Of a DNA stretch of 64,000 nucleotides, positions 51,514 through 60,013 are shown piece after piece. The stretch's first letter is position 1. The number at the start of each line of letters is the position of its first letter. Origin of the DNA: CALDTK01 sp963837005 (lineage in GTDB: Bacteria > Bacteroidota > Bacteroidia > Chitinophagales > Saprospiraceae); NCBI GenBank assembly GCA_963837005.1, contig CAWIMC010000001.1:2005515-2069514 (forward strand), in the 5' to 3' direction. The notes under the pieces were generated by a model. The model made no database searches. It saw only the letters and a program-made list of their open reading frames with translations, and was not told the origin of the DNA. The translations under genes and the position numbers were made by a program.

Positions 51514-52446
51514 CTAGTTGTCCAGCGAGCGGGTGGCCGCATCCATCGCACGTTCGATGCTGCGGGATTGCACGGCGATCCACTTGCGATAAGCCCCCGA
51601 GCCGTCACCGCCCAGTAAGGTAGACTTGGCCTTCGCGAGGTCGATGACGCGGTCACACTCATCCACGGTGTAAGCCTGGCTAGAGACGCCGTAGAGGGGG
51701 TCGGCCAGACGAAACAGCGCATGGCCCGTGTGCGGTGTCCGGATAGTAATCACCGAGGCGATTGCGTAGTGAGGATTATCCGAGAGCCGAAGCGTACCCC
51801 CCAACTCTTTGCTGCCGCTCCGTAGGGCGGTGGCGATCCGGTCGAGGAGCCGTTTTAATGCTTCATGAACGGCCTGTAGACCTTCTGCGTCGATAAGGCG
51901 CCTGTCGGCAAAACGCTTGACGGTAGCCATGAAGTTCTCGAACGGCAGTTGGCCCAGTATCTCCTCCGAGGCGATCGCGGCGTAGTATTCGTAGCGCAAC
52001 CGGGCCTCCTTCAGATAGGGGTCATGCCTTTCCAGGAGGGCGGCGGCGTCAAACCTCGCAGGCGTATCCTGTCCGGCGTAGTCGTACTCGTACAGTTTGA
52101 AGAGCGCGAGCGTCGGTTCGGACAGGAGCCAGGGCGTCATCACTCGCCCGCCCACAGAGCGCATCTTAATGTCCGAGCGCTGCGCAGCACTTGCCTCGAT
52201 CTGGCGTCCCACCTCGCGGAGGCTATCTAGGTAGGCTTGCCCACTCGGCTCCATGCTCGCGTCTAGCGGGAGCGAGAACGAGAACTGACTCGGACCGAGG
52301 CCGGCATTAATGCCGTAGTGCTCGGCGAGGTAGGCGACCTCGTACGCGGAGAACTCACCGTTGCCGCGGAGCTTGCGGCCTATGGCTCTGACTACCGCAG
52401 CCGATCTCCTCACCGAGTTGCTCACGGCTGCGTAGCTTGTGGACAT
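51514..52446 (-). CDS. Hypothetical protein, N-terminus probably frameshifted
   Basis: Not recognised. The 310-residue frame is mainly helical, with EFSAYEVAYLAEHYGINAGL, KLYEYDYAGQDTPARF and a C-terminal ECDRVIDLAKAKSTLLGG. Its first 20 residues (MSTSYAAVSNSVRRS...) look out of frame: the frame beginning at ATG 52531 (MTSRKAHRPTLTPADYSAHI, then DVHKLRSREQLGEEI) runs smoothly into AAVVRAIGRKLRGNGEF if one base near 52390 is skipped. A TACCTTGC box lies just upstream of 52531, supporting that start. Full length would be about 338 residues. It borders the IS remnant. Confidence 0.6.
   Translation of the reverse strand: MSTSYAAVSNSVRRSAAVVRAIGRKLRGNGEFSAYEVAYLAEHYGINAGLGPSQFSFSLPLDASMEPSGQAYLDSLREVGRQIEASAAQRSDIKMRSVGGRVMTPWLLSEPTLALFKLYEYDYAGQDTPARFDAAALLERHDPYLKEARLRYEYYAAIASEEILGQLPFENFMATVKRFADRRLIDAEGLQAVHEALKRLLDRIATALRSGSKELGGTLRLSDNPHYAIASVITIRTPHTGHALFRLADPLYGVSSQAYTVDECDRVIDLAKAKSTLLGGDGSGAYRKWIAVQSRSIERAMDAATRSLDN
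51900..51914 (-). repeat. GNNA mini-hairpin element
   Basis: Stem GCC, loop GACA; hypothetical gene 51514-52446, sense, read RFADRR. Confidence 0.7.
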
Positions 52447-52766
52447 CGGTGATGGCGGCGACCTGCTGGCGGATGTGGGCGCTGTAGTCGGCGGGGGTGA
52501 GAGTTGGGCGATGCGCTTTGCGGCTGGTCATTGCTGAGATCGGAAGGGCAGGGCAAGGTAAGTCAATGCAGCGTTCATAATTTGAACTGTGGGCGATCTG
52601 GCGGTTCAACTCGTCAACTGTCGGTCTACGTTCAGGCATATCTGCTTCGCTATTCGATCAAAGTCGACAGCTGGTGTACGCTTTTCGATTTGGCATGTGC
52701 AACGTAGATGAACGATATTTGAGACCGGTACCAGGACAACTTGGTATACGTCCAAATCAATCACTA

Positions 52767-53588
52767 ATGCAGACCCTGATCAATCCACTTACAACAGCAG
52801 GCAAGCCATTCATGGCGTGCCTCGCTCTTCTCCTCGGACTGTCGCTAGGCGCGTGCGAAAAGGACAAGCAAGACCCACCAATCTACGGGTTGGAGACCGC
52901 CGCCGAAGCGAAGCTCCTGGGGGATGCGCTAGACATGCTTGCGGCCTATGTACCGACAGGTCGACAAGACTATACTACGAGCTTCGTGGGCGAGATCGGG
53001 GGACGACAGATAGCTATGGATGGGAATTTGGGTAAGGCCGACCCTTATTTCACGAGAGTTAGGGCAATCAACGGGATCTGGGTTGTAGACAACGATAATC
53101 CTGCGTCCCCGCTGAACAAACGCGCGAAGTTCTTGGAAGTACTGCTCTCCAGTGGCACGTACGCCCCGGCAGGAGGTGTTGGCGCAGAAATGCATTGGTT
53201 ATTCGCATTTCCGCGAAGAGATTATCCAGGCGGTGAAACCGCTTGGGTCGATGAGGCCATGACAGCGCTCTTCGTACCGGGTGCAGAGATACCATTACTT
53301 ACCCGGCTCCAGGAGAAGGATATAACATCCTACGGCGAGGGCTCGACTTTTACGTTCGGCTTTAGTACAGGGGGACCACGGGGTCTACTCGTGAGTCAGA
53401 GCGAAGACAACGCCGATTTCAATTTTATCCGATGCACCTCTTTTACAAGAACCGAAGAAGCTAATGGAATCCGCTACCTCGTCGAGCTCGACTTGCGACA
53501 CGGGCTCGCTGGCGGTCTCCGACGTGGCACTACCGACTTTATTCCTATGACGGGAAAGCTCAGTATTAACTACCTTTTCGAAGGATAA
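52767..53588 (+). CDS. Hypothetical lipoprotein (273 aa)
   Basis: Not recognised. Lipoprotein signal with LGACEKDKQD; the mature part is rich in beta segments (DYTTSFVGEIGGRQIAMDGN, HWLFAFPRRDYPGGETAWVD, FTFGFSTGGPRGLLV) and ends KLSINYLFEG, suggesting a beta-sandwich envelope protein. ATG at 52767 is chosen for the signal peptide; earlier in-frame codons lie in the AT-rich promoter region. Codon use is somewhat less GC-rich than its neighbours. Confidence 0.65.
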   Translation: MQTLINPLTTAGKPFMACLALLLGLSLGACEKDKQDPPIYGLETAAEAKLLGDALDMLAAYVPTGRQDYTTSFVGEIGGRQIAMDGNLGKADPYFTRVRAINGIWVVDNDNPASPLNKRAKFLEVLLSSGTYAPAGGVGAEMHWLFAFPRRDYPGGETAWVDEAMTALFVPGAEIPLLTRLQEKDITSYGEGSTFTFGFSTGGPRGLLVSQSEDNADFNFIRCTSFTRTEEANGIRYLVELDLRHGLAGGLRRGTTDFIPMTGKLSINYLFEG

Positions 53589-53703
53589 CTCTCGCGAATT
53601 TCGATGGCCTCAAGCGCGTGCTCGTCTAGTAACGGGTACGCGCTTTTTGCTTGAGATGTACCTGGTCTTAGGATACCTTGATAAGATGAAGTAGGATTGG
53701 TCC

Positions 53704-53762
53704 TCGGGGTCGAGGGGCGCGGGCGGTGACACACCGCCAGCCGCGCGCCCTCTTGACCCCGA
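53704..53762. terminator. Long GC hairpin between convergent genes
   Basis: Arms around TCGGGGTCGAGGGGCGCG and CGCGCGCCCTCTTGACCCCGA with an inner GGCGGTG-ACA-CACCGCC. It lies 115 bp after the lipoprotein stop and 10 bp after the PBP stop; no strong U-tract on either side. Confidence 0.6.
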
Positions 53763-53771
53763 ACACTGCAT

Positions 53772-56381
53772 CTAATCCGGATCCTTCTTAAAAATCTTAT
53801 CCAAGACCTTCCTCACCGGCTTCTCCTTGTCGTCGGTCTTATTGCGCTCAGTCTCTTTGCGCAGCTCCTCCAGCCGCTGGTTGTTCGCCTCCCGCTCTGG
53901 GTCGTCTCCGGGGCGGCCATCGGGGGTAGTCTCTCTGCCAGCCCGACCGGGGCCTTCGGGTCGTGCGTCCCCGCTGGACCGACGCACGGGCGTCAAGCCC
54001 GAAGGAGCGGCACCCTCCACGTCTTCCGGATCGGCGTATATCGGATTTCCATCCTCATCATAGCCGACCCCCGGCTCGTAAGGCTCCCCATTATCCATCC
54101 ACAGACTATCGAACGCGTACTCCTGCCACCTGCGGTCCGAACACTCGTAGCGCCGCAGCGTGTCCTCCGGGAAGCGCTCCAACTCCGGGAACTGCGTTAC
54201 GCCACGCGCCAACTCGTACTGCCGCAAAAACTTCCCGACGATTGGCAGCGCTGTCTTTGCACCTTGCCCCAACGACAGACTTTTCCACCGGATGTTCGGA
54301 TACTCCGCCCCGACCCAGGCCCCGACCACGATCTCGTTCGTGAAGCCCATAAACCACCCATCGGCCTGGTCCTGCGTCGTACCGGTCTTCCCGGCCACCT
54401 CCGACTCGACGCCGTAGGTGCGCGCCAGTCCCGAACCCGTCCCCCGTTCGGCCACCTCGTGTAGCATGTATCGCATCGCCTCGGCCGTGTTGGCGCTGAC
54501 GACGCGCTCGGCCTTCATCGATACGGGAGCCTCCCAAACCAGCTCTCCTTCGCGCGTCTCGATCCGGCGGATCATGCGGTACGTCGGCAGCGTCCCGTCG
54601 CGCGCGAAAATACCGTACAGCCGAATCATATCCTCGATACTTAAACTCGCCGTCCCGAGACCATTGCTCAAGTCATTCGGGACATTCTCAAAACCGATCT
54701 TTTCCGCAAAGTCGACAATCTTCTGCGGCTTCAATTCATTCACCATCGCCACGGCAATCGTATTTACCGAATTGACCAGCGCCGCCGTCATCGAGTACTC
54801 CCCGCCATAGCGCCCGTCCGAGTTCTCCGGCGTGTACTTGTCCTTTCCGAAACCGTAGGTCTCCTTCTTGTTCTTAAAGTAGTCGCACACCCGAAAGCCA
54901 TTCTCGAGCGCTACCGCATACACCAGCGGCTTAAACGTCGAACCGACCTGCCGCTTCGCCGCCGCCGAATTGTACGGAATCGCGAAGTAGTCCCCGCCGC
55001 CTACGTAGGCCAGCACCACACCCGTGTTCGGATCAGCCGCGATAAAGGCCGCCCGCAGCCTCAACAGTTCCGCACGCAGAGAGTCGCGGTAGCTGCTCTT
55101 CATCTTCTTGCGTCCGTAGGCTGAGTAGTCCGCGAACGTCATCTGGCGGCTTTCGCCAAAACTCTTGAGCGCTGCTTCCTTCGTGAGCCCGGTGTCGATC
55201 ATGGACTTGTAGCGTGGACTCGCGAGGATCGCCTTGTCGAGCTGCGCGTCAAACCCGTCCGGACTGCTGTTGCGCCACTGCTCGCGGAACTTCGGCTGCA
55301 TGTAAGCGAGGTGCTCCTGCAGCGCACGCTCGGCCATCTGCTGCAACTTGCCGTCGAGCGTGGCGTAAATCCGCAGGCCGCTCTTGTCAATGTTGTAGTC
55401 GTTGCCGCGACTGTCCTGCTTTCCGTCCAGGATCGCCTCTACCTCCTGGCGAGCGCGGTCGCTGAAGTAGGTCGTCTGCCCCCGCGAGGTCTCTTTGGTC
55501 TCCCGCACCTCCAGCGGGAGGCTCTTCAGGCTGTCCAATTCGGCGACGGGCAAGAAGCCTTGCGTCGTCATCCGCGTCATCACGAGGTTGCGGCGCCGCG
55601 TCGAGGCTTCTGGGTTCCACACGGGGTGGTAGCTCGTGTTCGCCTTGAGCATCCCGACGAGTACGGCCGCTTGCTCGGTCTTCAGCTCGATGGGCTCTAC
55701 CCCGAAGAAGCGCCGTGACGCCAGCTTCACGCCGTAGATGTTTTCGCCGAAAGGCACCGTATTGAGATACAGCGTCAACAGCTCATCCTTGGTGTACTCT
55801 TTCTCGAAACGTTTGGCTGTAATGGCCTCTTTGATCTTCGTGACCACGAGCGTGAACTTGCCCCCTCCTTTGCGCGGAAAGTGGTTTTTGGCCAACTGTT
55901 GCGAAAGCGTCGAGCCCCCACCTTGCTCCTCGCGCCGGAGCAGTCCCGAGAAGACTACCGCCCGTGCCGTCGCCTGCCAGTCGATGCCGCTGTGGGTCGT
56001 GAAGCGCTCGTCCTCGGTCGCCACCAGCGCATCCTTGAGCACCTGCGGGATCGCTTTCCCGTCTACCGACTCGCGGTTCTGGTCGAAGTAGCGCGCGATA
56101 AACTCCCCGTCACGGTCCAGCAAATACGAGGCTTCCGGGGTTTCGACGCTGCGCACCACGTCCCGCGTCGGGATCTTCCCCCAGGTCCCCGCATAGACCA
56201 GCACGATCAGCAACAGTACCGCGAGCACACCCATCAGCAGCGGTAGCCCTACCAAGGTCCCGCCCCAGAAAACGTAGGGACGCTCTTTGCGGTAGACGTT
56301 GATGCGGGTTTTGGCGGAAGCCGCACGCACCTGTACGCCCGCGCTAAACGCCTCCCACTTCCCTCGCCAAGTATCTGCCAT
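53772..56381 (-). CDS. Class A penicillin-binding protein (PBP1A type)
   Basis: Bifunctional peptidoglycan synthase, 869 residues. A cytoplasmic tail and one membrane helix (about 40-65) precede the GT51 glycosyltransferase with EDERFTTHSGIDW and GGSTLSQQLAKN, then the transpeptidase with SxxK in GSTFKP, SVN in VNSVNT and KTGTT. The C-terminal 90 residues are charged and disordered. It is followed upstream by a second class A PBP with 26 bp between, so the two are probably co-transcribed. One element at 55148-55162 is read FGESR next to the transpeptidase; another is at 56308-56322. Confidence 0.94.
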   Translation of the reverse strand: MADTWRGKWEAFSAGVQVRAASAKTRINVYRKERPYVFWGGTLVGLPLLMGVLAVLLLIVLVYAGTWGKIPTRDVVRSVETPEASYLLDRDGEFIARYFDQNRESVDGKAIPQVLKDALVATEDERFTTHSGIDWQATARAVVFSGLLRREEQGGGSTLSQQLAKNHFPRKGGGKFTLVVTKIKEAITAKRFEKEYTKDELLTLYLNTVPFGENIYGVKLASRRFFGVEPIELKTEQAAVLVGMLKANTSYHPVWNPEASTRRRNLVMTRMTTQGFLPVAELDSLKSLPLEVRETKETSRGQTTYFSDRARQEVEAILDGKQDSRGNDYNIDKSGLRIYATLDGKLQQMAERALQEHLAYMQPKFREQWRNSSPDGFDAQLDKAILASPRYKSMIDTGLTKEAALKSFGESRQMTFADYSAYGRKKMKSSYRDSLRAELLRLRAAFIAADPNTGVVLAYVGGGDYFAIPYNSAAAKRQVGSTFKPLVYAVALENGFRVCDYFKNKKETYGFGKDKYTPENSDGRYGGEYSMTAALVNSVNTIAVAMVNELKPQKIVDFAEKIGFENVPNDLSNGLGTASLSIEDMIRLYGIFARDGTLPTYRMIRRIETREGELVWEAPVSMKAERVVSANTAEAMRYMLHEVAERGTGSGLARTYGVESEVAGKTGTTQDQADGWFMGFTNEIVVGAWVGAEYPNIRWKSLSLGQGAKTALPIVGKFLRQYELARGVTQFPELERFPEDTLRRYECSDRRWQEYAFDSLWMDNGEPYEPGVGYDEDGNPIYADPEDVEGAAPSGLTPVRRSSGDARPEGPGRAGRETTPDGRPGDDPEREANNQRLEELRKETERNKTDDKEKPVRKVLDKIFKKDPD
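55148..55162 (-). repeat. GNNA mini-hairpin element
   Basis: Stem GGC, loop GAAA; first PBP gene, sense, read FGESR. Confidence 0.8.
56308..56322 (+). repeat. GNNA mini-hairpin element
   Basis: Stem GGC, loop GGAA; N-terminal codons of the first PBP, antisense, read ASAKT. Confidence 0.8.
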
Positions 56382-56407
56382 AACGCGGCAAAGAACGCCA
56401 CTAGCCC

Positions 56408-58765
56408 TTAGTTCGGTGCCACCGCTCTGTCCGCAGCCGGTTGAGTTTGCTCAACGAGTTGTGAAGCGACCATCGGAACCGCCTTCGGGGCCGTCGTTAC
56501 GGGCGCGGGCACAGGGGAATCAGGCGTCTCGGTCGGCTTCCGCCAAACCGGCGAGGTCGGGCAGGCCAGCTGCTCGGTCACCAGTTCGCTCGGTGTCGCA
56601 AACTCTCCCGCCAGGTAGCTCGCGTAGCGCTCGTCCTCGTTGAGCCGCTGCATGAACTCCCCGAAGATCGGCAGCGCCATGTTGGCCCCCTGTCCGTACT
56701 TGATGTTCCGAAAGCGCACCGCCGGACTCTCCGCGCCCGTCCACACACCCGCGAGCAGTTTTGGCGTAAAGCCGATAAACCAACCGTCGGAGTGGTTCTG
56801 CGAGGTACCCGTCTTGCCGGCCAACTTGCCTTCGAGCTTGTAGCGCCAGCGCAGGCGACGCCCCGTGCCATCATCGACGACGTGCTCGAGCATCCCGCGC
56901 ATGAGGTCGGCTTGGTCTTGCGACAAAACCTGATTCTCTTCCGTCGGCTCGGGGATTTGGTAGCTGTAGATGACCTCCCCGTCGCGGTCGGTGATCCGGT
57001 CGATGTAGCGCAACTGGACTTTCTGGCCACGATTTGCAAACACGCCGTAAGCCTGGATCATGTCGAGCAGGCTCAGGTCAACGGCCCCGAGGGCAATCGC
57101 GGGCACGTTCGGAATCTCGTGCTCGATGCCCATGCTGTGGGCCAGCGCAATGACGTTCTGCGGGCGCGTCTTCATGATGAGCTGCGCAGACACGGTGTTG
57201 AGCGACTTCGTGAGCGCCCCGCGCATGTTGTAACTGCCGCCGTAGTTGTTCTCCGAGTTGCGCGGGCGCCAGTACTCGTAGCGGGCGTAGGTGCGGCGGT
57301 AGTTGCCCCAGTATTGGCACGGGTCGATGCCCTGCTGGAGGGCGGCCGCGTACAAAATAGGCTTGAAGGTCGACCCGACTGAGCGCCGCGAGCGCACCTT
57401 GTCGTACTTAAAGTACTGGTGGTTGGTGCCCCCGACCCAGGCCCGAATCGCGCCCGTGCCCGGCTCCACGGCCAGGAAACCGGAGTTGAGGATACCGAGG
57501 TAGTAGGCCACGCTGTCGGCCGGCGACATCTCGACGGTCTTCTCCCCGGTGGTGGCGTAGTCGTAGATCGTCATCTCGACCGGGATGGCCATGATGCTGT
57601 CTATGCCGCTTTCGCTAAAACCTGCCCGCCGTAAGCCACGTACGCGGTCGGATTGTCGTAAGGCACGAGTATAGACCACCTCGACCTCCCAGGGCTTCTC
57701 GCCTTCTTTAAGCGAGGCATAAAACTGGTTCTGGAGTTCGACGAGGTGTGTTTTGACGGAAGTCTCGGCATGCTCCTGCATACCGGCGTCGATGGTGGTG
57801 TAGATGTTGAGCCCGTCGCGATAGATGTCGTAGGCGCGGCCCTCGGGGTGCTCGAGACCGGCGAGGATGGACTTGAGTTCGAGGCGGGCGTTCTCGCGGA
57901 AGTGGGTGGCCGGACCGACATTGTGCTCGTCGCGCTGGTAGCACACTAGAATCGGCTCGCGCTGTGCGGCGTCCATCGCGGCGATTGAGATAAAGCCCTG
58001 CTCGGCCATGAGGCGCAGCACGAGGTTGCGGCGGCTCGTGGCCCGCGCGGGGTGGCGCAAGGGATCGTAGGAGTAAGTAGCCTTCAGCGTGCCAACGAGC
58101 GTCGCGGCCTCGGCAACCGTGAGGTCTGCGGGGGTCTTCGAGAAGTAGCGCTTCGCGGCCACCCCGATGCCGTAGGTGTTGTCCGGGAAGGGCACCGTGT
58201 TGAGGTACATCGTGAGGATGGCGTCTTTGGAATGGAGGCGCTCGATGTCGCGGGCGATGAGCACCTCGCGGATCTTATTGATCACGAGGCTGTAGTCCGG
58301 GTCCTCGTGGCGCTGTTGGCGCGGAAAGAGATTTTTGACGAGTTGCTGCGAGATGGTCGAACCGCCCCCGCCCGAGGCATCGCCGCCGAGTACGGTCCGG
58401 AAGCCGACGCGCCCCCACGACATAAGATCGATGCCCTCGTGCCCGAAAAAGCGCGCGTCCTCCGTGGCGACGAGAGCCGCCACGACCACGGCCGGGATGT
58501 CCTCGCGCCGCACCTCGACGCGCTCGTCGACGAAGTACTTGCCGAGTTGAACGCCGTCACGACTCACGACCCGCGAGGCCTCGTTGTTGGTGATGTTGCG
58601 CAGCTCAGCGTCGGTCGGTAGAGCCCCGTAAGTCCCGGCTCGGAACACCGCCACGACGCCTAGCACAGCAAGCATACCGATGACGCTTGCGCCCACCAAG
58701 CCAAAGGCCGTGTAGCGGAGCCACTGTTTGGTGAGAAGGGAAGACCAAAAGGTAGAATGTGTCAA
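56408..58765 (-). CDS. Class A penicillin-binding protein, second paralogue
   Basis: 785 residues with an N-terminal membrane helix, GT51 motifs EDARFFGHEGID and GGSTISQQLVKN, and transpeptidase motifs SxxK in GSTFKP, SLN in KSLNTVS and KTGTS. It differs from its neighbour at many positions, so the duplication is old. The start is TTG at 58765 (MTHSTFWSS); no ATG occurs before the membrane helix. The elements at 56915-56929 and 57750-57764 have GTC and GAC stems, the only copies with an A-T pair in the stem. Confidence 0.93.
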   Translation of the reverse strand: MTHSTFWSSLLTKQWLRYTAFGLVGASVIGMLAVLGVVAVFRAGTYGALPTDAELRNITNNEASRVVSRDGVQLGKYFVDERVEVRREDIPAVVVAALVATEDARFFGHEGIDLMSWGRVGFRTVLGGDASGGGGSTISQQLVKNLFPRQQRHEDPDYSLVINKIREVLIARDIERLHSKDAILTMYLNTVPFPDNTYGIGVAAKRYFSKTPADLTVAEAATLVGTLKATYSYDPLRHPARATSRRNLVLRLMAEQGFISIAAMDAAQREPILVCYQRDEHNVGPATHFRENARLELKSILAGLEHPEGRAYDIYRDGLNIYTTIDAGMQEHAETSVKTHLVELQNQFYASLKEGEKPWEVEVVYTRALRQSDRVRGLRRAGFSESGIDSIMAIPVEMTIYDYATTGEKTVEMSPADSVAYYLGILNSGFLAVEPGTGAIRAWVGGTNHQYFKYDKVRSRRSVGSTFKPILYAAALQQGIDPCQYWGNYRRTYARYEYWRPRNSENNYGGSYNMRGALTKSLNTVSAQLIMKTRPQNVIALAHSMGIEHEIPNVPAIALGAVDLSLLDMIQAYGVFANRGQKVQLRYIDRITDRDGEVIYSYQIPEPTEENQVLSQDQADLMRGMLEHVVDDGTGRRLRWRYKLEGKLAGKTGTSQNHSDGWFIGFTPKLLAGVWTGAESPAVRFRNIKYGQGANMALPIFGEFMQRLNEDERYASYLAGEFATPSELVTEQLACPTSPVWRKPTETPDSPVPAPVTTAPKAVPMVASQLVEQTQPAADRAVAPN
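56915..56929 (-). repeat. GNNA mini-hairpin element
   Basis: Stem GTC, loop GCAA, sense in the second PBP gene. The middle stem pair is T-A in place of G-C: compensated change. Confidence 0.75.
57750..57764 (+). repeat. GNNA mini-hairpin element
   Basis: Stem GAC, loop GGAA, antisense in the second PBP gene. The middle stem pair is A-T: a second independent compensated change. Confidence 0.75.
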
Positions 58766-59058
58766 TGTCGCTGCGTTGATTGGTCTTCAAAACAACGCTA
58801 TCGTTCTACGTGCCGTTCGGTTGTCCCCCTTCGAGGGTAGCCGTCTAGCAAGCTAAATTGCCATATTAACGCGGAGTTTGGAAAGTGAACCTGCATCGGC
58901 GGTGCCTGAGCTCTTGCAGAGGCTCTTCCGAAGTTCGGTGAAGGAACCATGTCTTCGTAACTCAGCCCCCCCAAAGCAAAAGAGGAGGGCAACGCCAAGG
59001 CACGGTTTTGCGCGATGTAGCCCGCGACAAGAGACCAAGAGACGGGTGCGCCCAACTC

Positions 59059-59949
59059 TCACACCGGGATTACCCCCAGCAACTTCGCTTTCTTTTCGGC
59101 GTGCCACAGCGTCTCAGGGCGTCCGCCAAAACCATAGCGATCAGCGTCGCCGCTCGCGAAGTCAAACACGATTGGACGACCGGCCGATTGGCGGAGTGCA
59201 TAGTCGTACAGCAAGGCCAGCGCCCCCTGCGTTTTGCCGGAAGGCGACTCCGCGTCCAACACCCGAGCGACCCGCCCGTGCGTAAATACAAAGGCCGCTA
59301 CGGCGAGCAAGTCCCCATCCGGTGTCGTGACGGCGGATGTCCAGCCCCAGCCACGGTGCATGGCGTTGTAAAGCACGCGCAACATGGGGTGCTGAAGCTG
59401 TTGCCCACCAGGTACGTGCTCGGCCACGAAGGCCGCTACCTTTTCGGGCTTGAGGTTGGCGTGGACCAGGAGCTTGGCCTTTTGCGCAACTGCGATCTGG
59501 CGCAACGTCTCAGAGGGGTACTCGGCGGCCAACTCCTCGTAGGGCGCATCGCTCATCCCGAGAGTAAGGTTAGTACGGCTGTCCCAGTCCCAGGGCATCT
59601 CTTCGTCGCGCGAGGCATCACCCGTGAACGTCAAGTCGATGGCGTCGAAGCGGGACTCCGCCTCGCGGAGGAAGTAACCCAGGCGTTTTGGCGAAAGCAC
59701 CCGCACCGAAAACACGCCCAACCCAGGCGTGAGCACCGGCGTGCGCACCCGCGTGCGCCCGAGCCAGTTCTTGTCCCAAACTAGCGGCATCACCGACTCG
59801 TACTCCCCCTCGACGAGGATGTCGAAGTGGCGGGCCGTCGCGTCGAGGTACCACTTGTAGCCCCAGGCGCGCCCGTTGAGCGCGTAGTGGACACAAGAGT
59901 TGTAGAGCTGCCGATCGATGTCGGCGTGCAGGATGTGGCGGAGGCGCAT
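59059..59949 (-). CDS. FemAB/GNAT-like acyltransferase family protein
   Basis: A 296-residue soluble protein whose pattern (YALNGRAWGYKWYLDATARH, EYESVMPLVWDKNWLGRTRV, then LLAVAAFVFTHGRVARVLDA and IVFDFASGDADRYGFGG) fits the double-GNAT FemAB-like group that transfers amino acids or acyl groups, often in envelope or lipid synthesis. The exact reaction is unknown. ATG at 59949 is chosen over a frame opening at 59961. Elements: perfect at 59231-59245 and near at 59695-59709. Confidence 0.6.
   Translation of the reverse strand: MRLRHILHADIDRQLYNSCVHYALNGRAWGYKWYLDATARHFDILVEGEYESVMPLVWDKNWLGRTRVRTPVLTPGLGVFSVRVLSPKRLGYFLREAESRFDAIDLTFTGDASRDEEMPWDWDSRTNLTLGMSDAPYEELAAEYPSETLRQIAVAQKAKLLVHANLKPEKVAAFVAEHVPGGQQLQHPMLRVLYNAMHRGWGWTSAVTTPDGDLLAVAAFVFTHGRVARVLDAESPSGKTQGALALLYDYALRQSAGRPIVFDFASGDADRYGFGGRPETLWHAEKKAKLLGVIPV
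59231..59245 (+). repeat. GNNA mini-hairpin element
   Basis: Stem GCC, loop GGAA; FemAB/GNAT-like gene, antisense, read PSGKT. Confidence 0.8.
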
Positions 59950-60013
59950 ATGTGGTGCCAACCAGTGATTTGCACCACATGTTGCGCCTCCTCCCGGCCG
60001 CTACGCCCGGCGG

